Of a DNA stretch of 23,295 nucleotides, positions 21,240 through 23,295 are shown one piece after another. The notes under the pieces were generated by a model. That model saw nothing but the letters and a program-made list of their open reading frames with translations. It made no database searches and was not told the origin of the DNA. This DNA is from WHTB01 sp050699035 (GTDB taxonomy: Bacteria; Actinomycetota; Actinomycetes; Propionibacteriales; Nocardioidaceae), in contig JBOHDE010000037.1 of assembly GCA_050699035.1 (NCBI GenBank), positions 1-23,295 on the forward strand, in the 5' to 3' direction. A program made the position numbers and the translations under genes. Each line of letters opens with the position of its first letter. Position 1 is the first letter of the stretch.

Positions 21240-21930
21240 ATGGAAGCAGTCAACGCCGCCATCATTTACTACGGCGCCACCGGCACGGTGCACACCTTGG
21301 CAGAGGCCGCCGCCGAGGGGGCCGAGAAGGCCGGCGCCCGGGTGCGTATGCGCAGGGTCCATGAGCTCGCCCCGGCCAGCGCGATCGACGACAACCCTGC
21401 TTGGAGTCGCCATGTCCGCGAGACCGCTGACATACCCGAGGCCGCTCTCGACGACCTGGCCTGGGCCGACGTGGTCCTCTTCGGGACCCCCACCCGGTTC
21501 GGCACCCCAGCCAGCCAGCTCAAGGCGTTCATCGACAGCACCGGGCCACTGTGGCAGCAGGGCCTGGTGACCCGCACCTCACCGCTGGAGGCCAAGAGCC
21601 TCGACGCGCCAGAGGAGACGCGGCCGTTTCACCGCCAAGCGCAAGGTGGACCTGGTCACCGTCGGCGGCGTGACCGTCGGCCGCGGAGTCGTCCAGCCGG
21701 GATGGCGCTGGTCCGAGCACGCGAGGCCGCTCGTCGACACCGACTCCTGCCAAGCCGCGCACACCGGCTACGTGCTGAATGGCCGCATGGGGGTACGGAT
21801 GGACGACGGGACAGAGGGCGAAGCCCGCCCCGGCGATGCCTTCCACATCCCGCCCGGCCACGACGCGTCGCATGCGGCGAGACCACGCAGCGCCTGCTGC
21901 GGTTCGGCCGCGTCCGCGGCCGGGTCGTTG
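21240..21930 (+). pseudogene. Broken WrbA-cupin fusion
   Basis: From ATG at 21240 (AGAGGAAGC upstream) the first ~105 residues are the N-terminal half of a WrbA-type NAD(P)H:quinone flavoprotein (AAIIYYGATGTVHTLAEA, then FGTPTRFGTPASQLKAFIDS). At GPLWQQG the WrbA sequence ends and EAKSLDAPEETRPF, the start of a small cupin protein, follows in frame. Near TTT at 21627-21629 one extra base shifts the frame. The cupin then continues in the frame beginning near 21646 (VDLVTVGGVTVGR, GWRWSEHARPL, GYVLNGRMGVRMDDG, GDAFHIPPGHDA). A second break near 21865-21875 moves the end (GETTQRLLRFGR) into another frame. Half of WrbA, including most of its flavin domain, is gone. The locus is a deletion-fusion that has decayed, unless the frame breaks are read errors. 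Confidence 0.7.
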
Positions 21931-22997
21931 CACCGGATTCTCCTACTCCTCGACATCGAGTGCTCGAGGAGCAGGTGGGACGGACGCGCCTGTTGCGTGG
22001 CCGGGTGGACTACAGGCTGGTGCGGTGTGCCGAAATGGGTGCTGAGCACTTGCTCGAAGCTCACGTGTACGCCGTGAATGAGGCATTGGGCGCTCTCGTA
22101 GCCGGTGAGGATCGACGCGTGGGAGGGATGTGCCGGGTCGAACGCGGGGCTGTCGGCGTATCCGTCCTCAGGGCGCGCACTCCACGAGAAGCCGGCCTCC
22201 TCGCTGTGCACATTGATGTCCTTGACAAGTTCGGCGAACCCGCCATCTCCAAGCGCCGACAGCGCCTCGATCACGCTGGGCGTGGTGAGCAACCGGTCGA
22301 TGTCGTAGAAGTGGCGACCGTGCTGGCGCAAGGTCTCGGTGTCGTTGCGCACTGCCGCGTCGTGAACGGCGGCCATCTTTTCCAGCAGCGTGCGCTCGGG
22401 TGAGAGCACCTCGACCTCGAAGGTGGCGAACTCCTCCCAAGCGTCTTCGGGCTCGCCGAGCTCGGTGATGGCATAGTCGGCGAGCATCGAGCGGTAGCGG
22501 TGTGGGCCTGCCGGGTACGTACCACCACGGCTGCCGAGCTCGAGCAGCACGCCTTCCTTCAAGCCTTCGTCGTACTCCTCGACCGGGTAGTGGTACGTCG
22601 TGTAGCGCTTGACGCCGGTCGTTGATGCTCCGACCGTAACGTCGTTCTTGGTGAGCCCGAGGTGGGCTATCACGTCACTGTCGACCTGCTTCAAGAGCTT
22701 GTGACGTGCATTGGTCGCTGCGCCGTCAGGAAAGACTGCAAGAAGGTCGATGTCCTCGGAGAATCGGTCCACGATCCCGAACACTCGACTGAGACTGGTG
22801 CCTCCCTTGAACAGGAACGTCACCCGAGCGGTCGAGCCGTCGGGCATCCCCAGTTCGCGATCGACAGCTGCAGCCCGGAGCACCTCGGTTGCCCAGAAGT
22901 CCTTCTCGACGTACGGCGCCGGCAGACCGCGCGCGGTCGCGGCCTGCGCGACGAGCGCATCGAGATCGTCGGGGTGCCTGCGCAGTGACTCGCTCAT
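21768..22997 (-). CDS. AbiEii/AbiGii-family nucleotidyltransferase toxin with foreign C-terminus
   Basis: A toxin of the AbiE type IV toxin-antitoxin and phage-abortive family. The nucleotidyltransferase core is clear: FKGGTSLSRVFG (63-74) and the metal-binding EDIDLL with Asp82 and Asp84; then ATFEVEVLSPERTLLEKMAAVHDAA and the GRHFYDIDRLL stretch typical for AbiEii. Family members are about 300-330 residues, but this frame has 409. About the last 85 residues (from near STHFGTP) are low-quality Arg/Ser/Pro-rich sequence encoded antisense to the cupin remnant, so the original end was lost by rearrangement. The ATG at 22997 overlaps the partner's stop as ATGA. Whether the extended protein is active is unknown. 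Confidence 0.82.
   Translation of the reverse strand: MSESLRRHPDDLDALVAQAATARGLPAPYVEKDFWATEVLRAAAVDRELGMPDGSTARVTFLFKGGTSLSRVFGIVDRFSEDIDLLAVFPDGAATNARHKLLKQVDSDVIAHLGLTKNDVTVGASTTGVKRYTTYHYPVEEYDEGLKEGVLLELGSRGGTYPAGPHRYRSMLADYAITELGEPEDAWEEFATFEVEVLSPERTLLEKMAAVHDAAVRNDTETLRQHGRHFYDIDRLLTTPSVIEALSALGDGGFAELVKDINVHSEEAGFSWSARPEDGYADSPAFDPAHPSHASILTGYESAQCLIHGVHVSFEQVLSTHFGTPHQPVVHPATQQARPSHLLLEHSMSRSRRIRCNDPAADAAEPQQALRGLAACDASWPGGMWKASPGRASPSVPSSIRTPMRPFST
21942..21975. terminator. Hairpin at the end of the cupin remnant
   Basis: CTCCTCGA (21946-21953) and TCGAGGAG (21964-21971) pair perfectly around a ten-base loop; after one mismatch, CCT and AGG add three pairs. It lies where the cupin and the AbiEii gene should end facing each other, so it is probably an old bidirectional terminator. 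The AbiEii frame now reads through it. Confidence 0.55.
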
Positions 22998-23295
22998 GCT
23001 GCCTCAAACGCATCGGACTCAAGGCGGGCAAAGTTGTCCCGTACCGCGCGGTTGTACTCGCCGGGCACCGTGGTGCGCAGCAGGTCGACCCGTATCTCGC
23101 CAACACGCGCGGCGTCACGGACCTTCCGGGCCAGGCTGTTCCAACCCGCCTCGACGAATACATCAGGAGCGCGCAGCAACTCCAGGAGCGCGATCTCCTT
23201 CTCGTTGAGGTCCATACGGGCAAGGTTCTTGCGATCGTGCTGCTTCACCCCGTTGATCGGTTCGACTGTCCGCAACGTCGCCACATGCCACACCG
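22994..23295 (-). CDS. AbiEi/DUF6088-like antitoxin, C-terminal part
   Basis: Only the last ~100 residues lie in the window; the start is beyond 23295. The visible sequence has NEKEIALLELLRAPDVFVEAGWNSLARKVRDAARVGEIRVDLLRTTVPGEYN-type helical content, then RAVRDNFARL, which resembles the C-terminal domain of antitoxins paired with AbiEii toxins. Its TGA overlaps the toxin ATG as ATGA, showing translational coupling in antitoxin-toxin order. The N-terminal winged helix expected for AbiEi cannot be checked here. The assignment rests mainly on gene order. Confidence 0.6.
   Translation of the reverse strand, partial: VWHVATLRTVEPINGVKQHDRKNLARMDLNEKEIALLELLRAPDVFVEAGWNSLARKVRDAARVGEIRVDLLRTTVPGEYNRAVRDNFARLESDAFEAA

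Noticed and set aside
1..23295. CRISPR arrays, tRNA or rRNA genes, transposases
   Set aside because: No regularly spaced repeat arrays, no cloverleaf-like sequences and no transposase or integrase motifs were seen on either strand.

Overview
The window is high-GC DNA from an actinobacterium. Third codon positions are strongly G/C, GTG starts are frequent, several genes look leaderless, and the block of RNase H/phosphatase, zinc-ribbon protein and NIF3-like protein (9193-11935) has the gene order of Rv2228c-Rv2229c-Rv2230c in Mycobacterium tuberculosis. A Nocardioides-like member of the Propionibacteriales would fit the gene content, but that placement is inference. I see no tRNA, rRNA, CRISPR array, transposase or integrase.

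Layout. 1-428 (minus): 5' part of a secreted collagen-like protein. 429-1846: gene-poor, decayed DNA with a frameshifted winged-helix/nucleotidyltransferase gene and a ruined partner ORF. It is bounded by a short copy of the 3' end of rnpB on one side and the real rnpB (about 1849-2284, minus) on the other. 2321-4110 (minus): a YrdB-like membrane protein translationally coupled to an RNB-domain ribonuclease. 4193-4948 (plus): yaaA. 4949-5402: an intergenic region holding two copies of a 26-bp repeat. 5403-8106 (plus): an OmpR-type response regulator, its histidine kinase and a secreted protein made of two PepSY-like repeats; TTCAG direct repeats at 10-11 bp spacing lie before the regulator and before the PepSY gene. 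A strong hairpin at 8131-8171 separates this block from the minus-strand genes that follow.

8177-13678 (minus): a sugar-epimerase-like SDR, the RNase H/phosphatase, the zinc-ribbon coiled-coil protein (apparently starting at CTG), the NIF3-like protein, a ketopantoate reductase-like enzyme and an LmeA-like (DUF2993) protein. After a long inverted repeat (13822-13880) come an acyl-CoA dehydrogenase (minus) and a divergent short-chain dehydrogenase (plus). 16467-19544 (plus) is a complete tripartite tricarboxylate transporter (tctC-tctB-tctA), converging with a hydrolase that carries the full active-site set of haloacetate dehalogenases (19557-20486, minus). Together these suggest uptake and catabolism of organic acids, perhaps halogenated ones.

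20530-23295 is accessory: an RHH antitoxin/MazF toxin pair, a broken WrbA-cupin fusion, and an AbiEii-type nucleotidyltransferase toxin with its antitoxin partner (cut by the window end). The AbiEii frame now runs antisense through the cupin remnant. I did not find a clearly new multi-gene system. The most informative leads are the rnpB-end duplication, the TTCAG operators, the nested hairpin at 13822-13880, and the transporter/dehalogenase neighbourhood.
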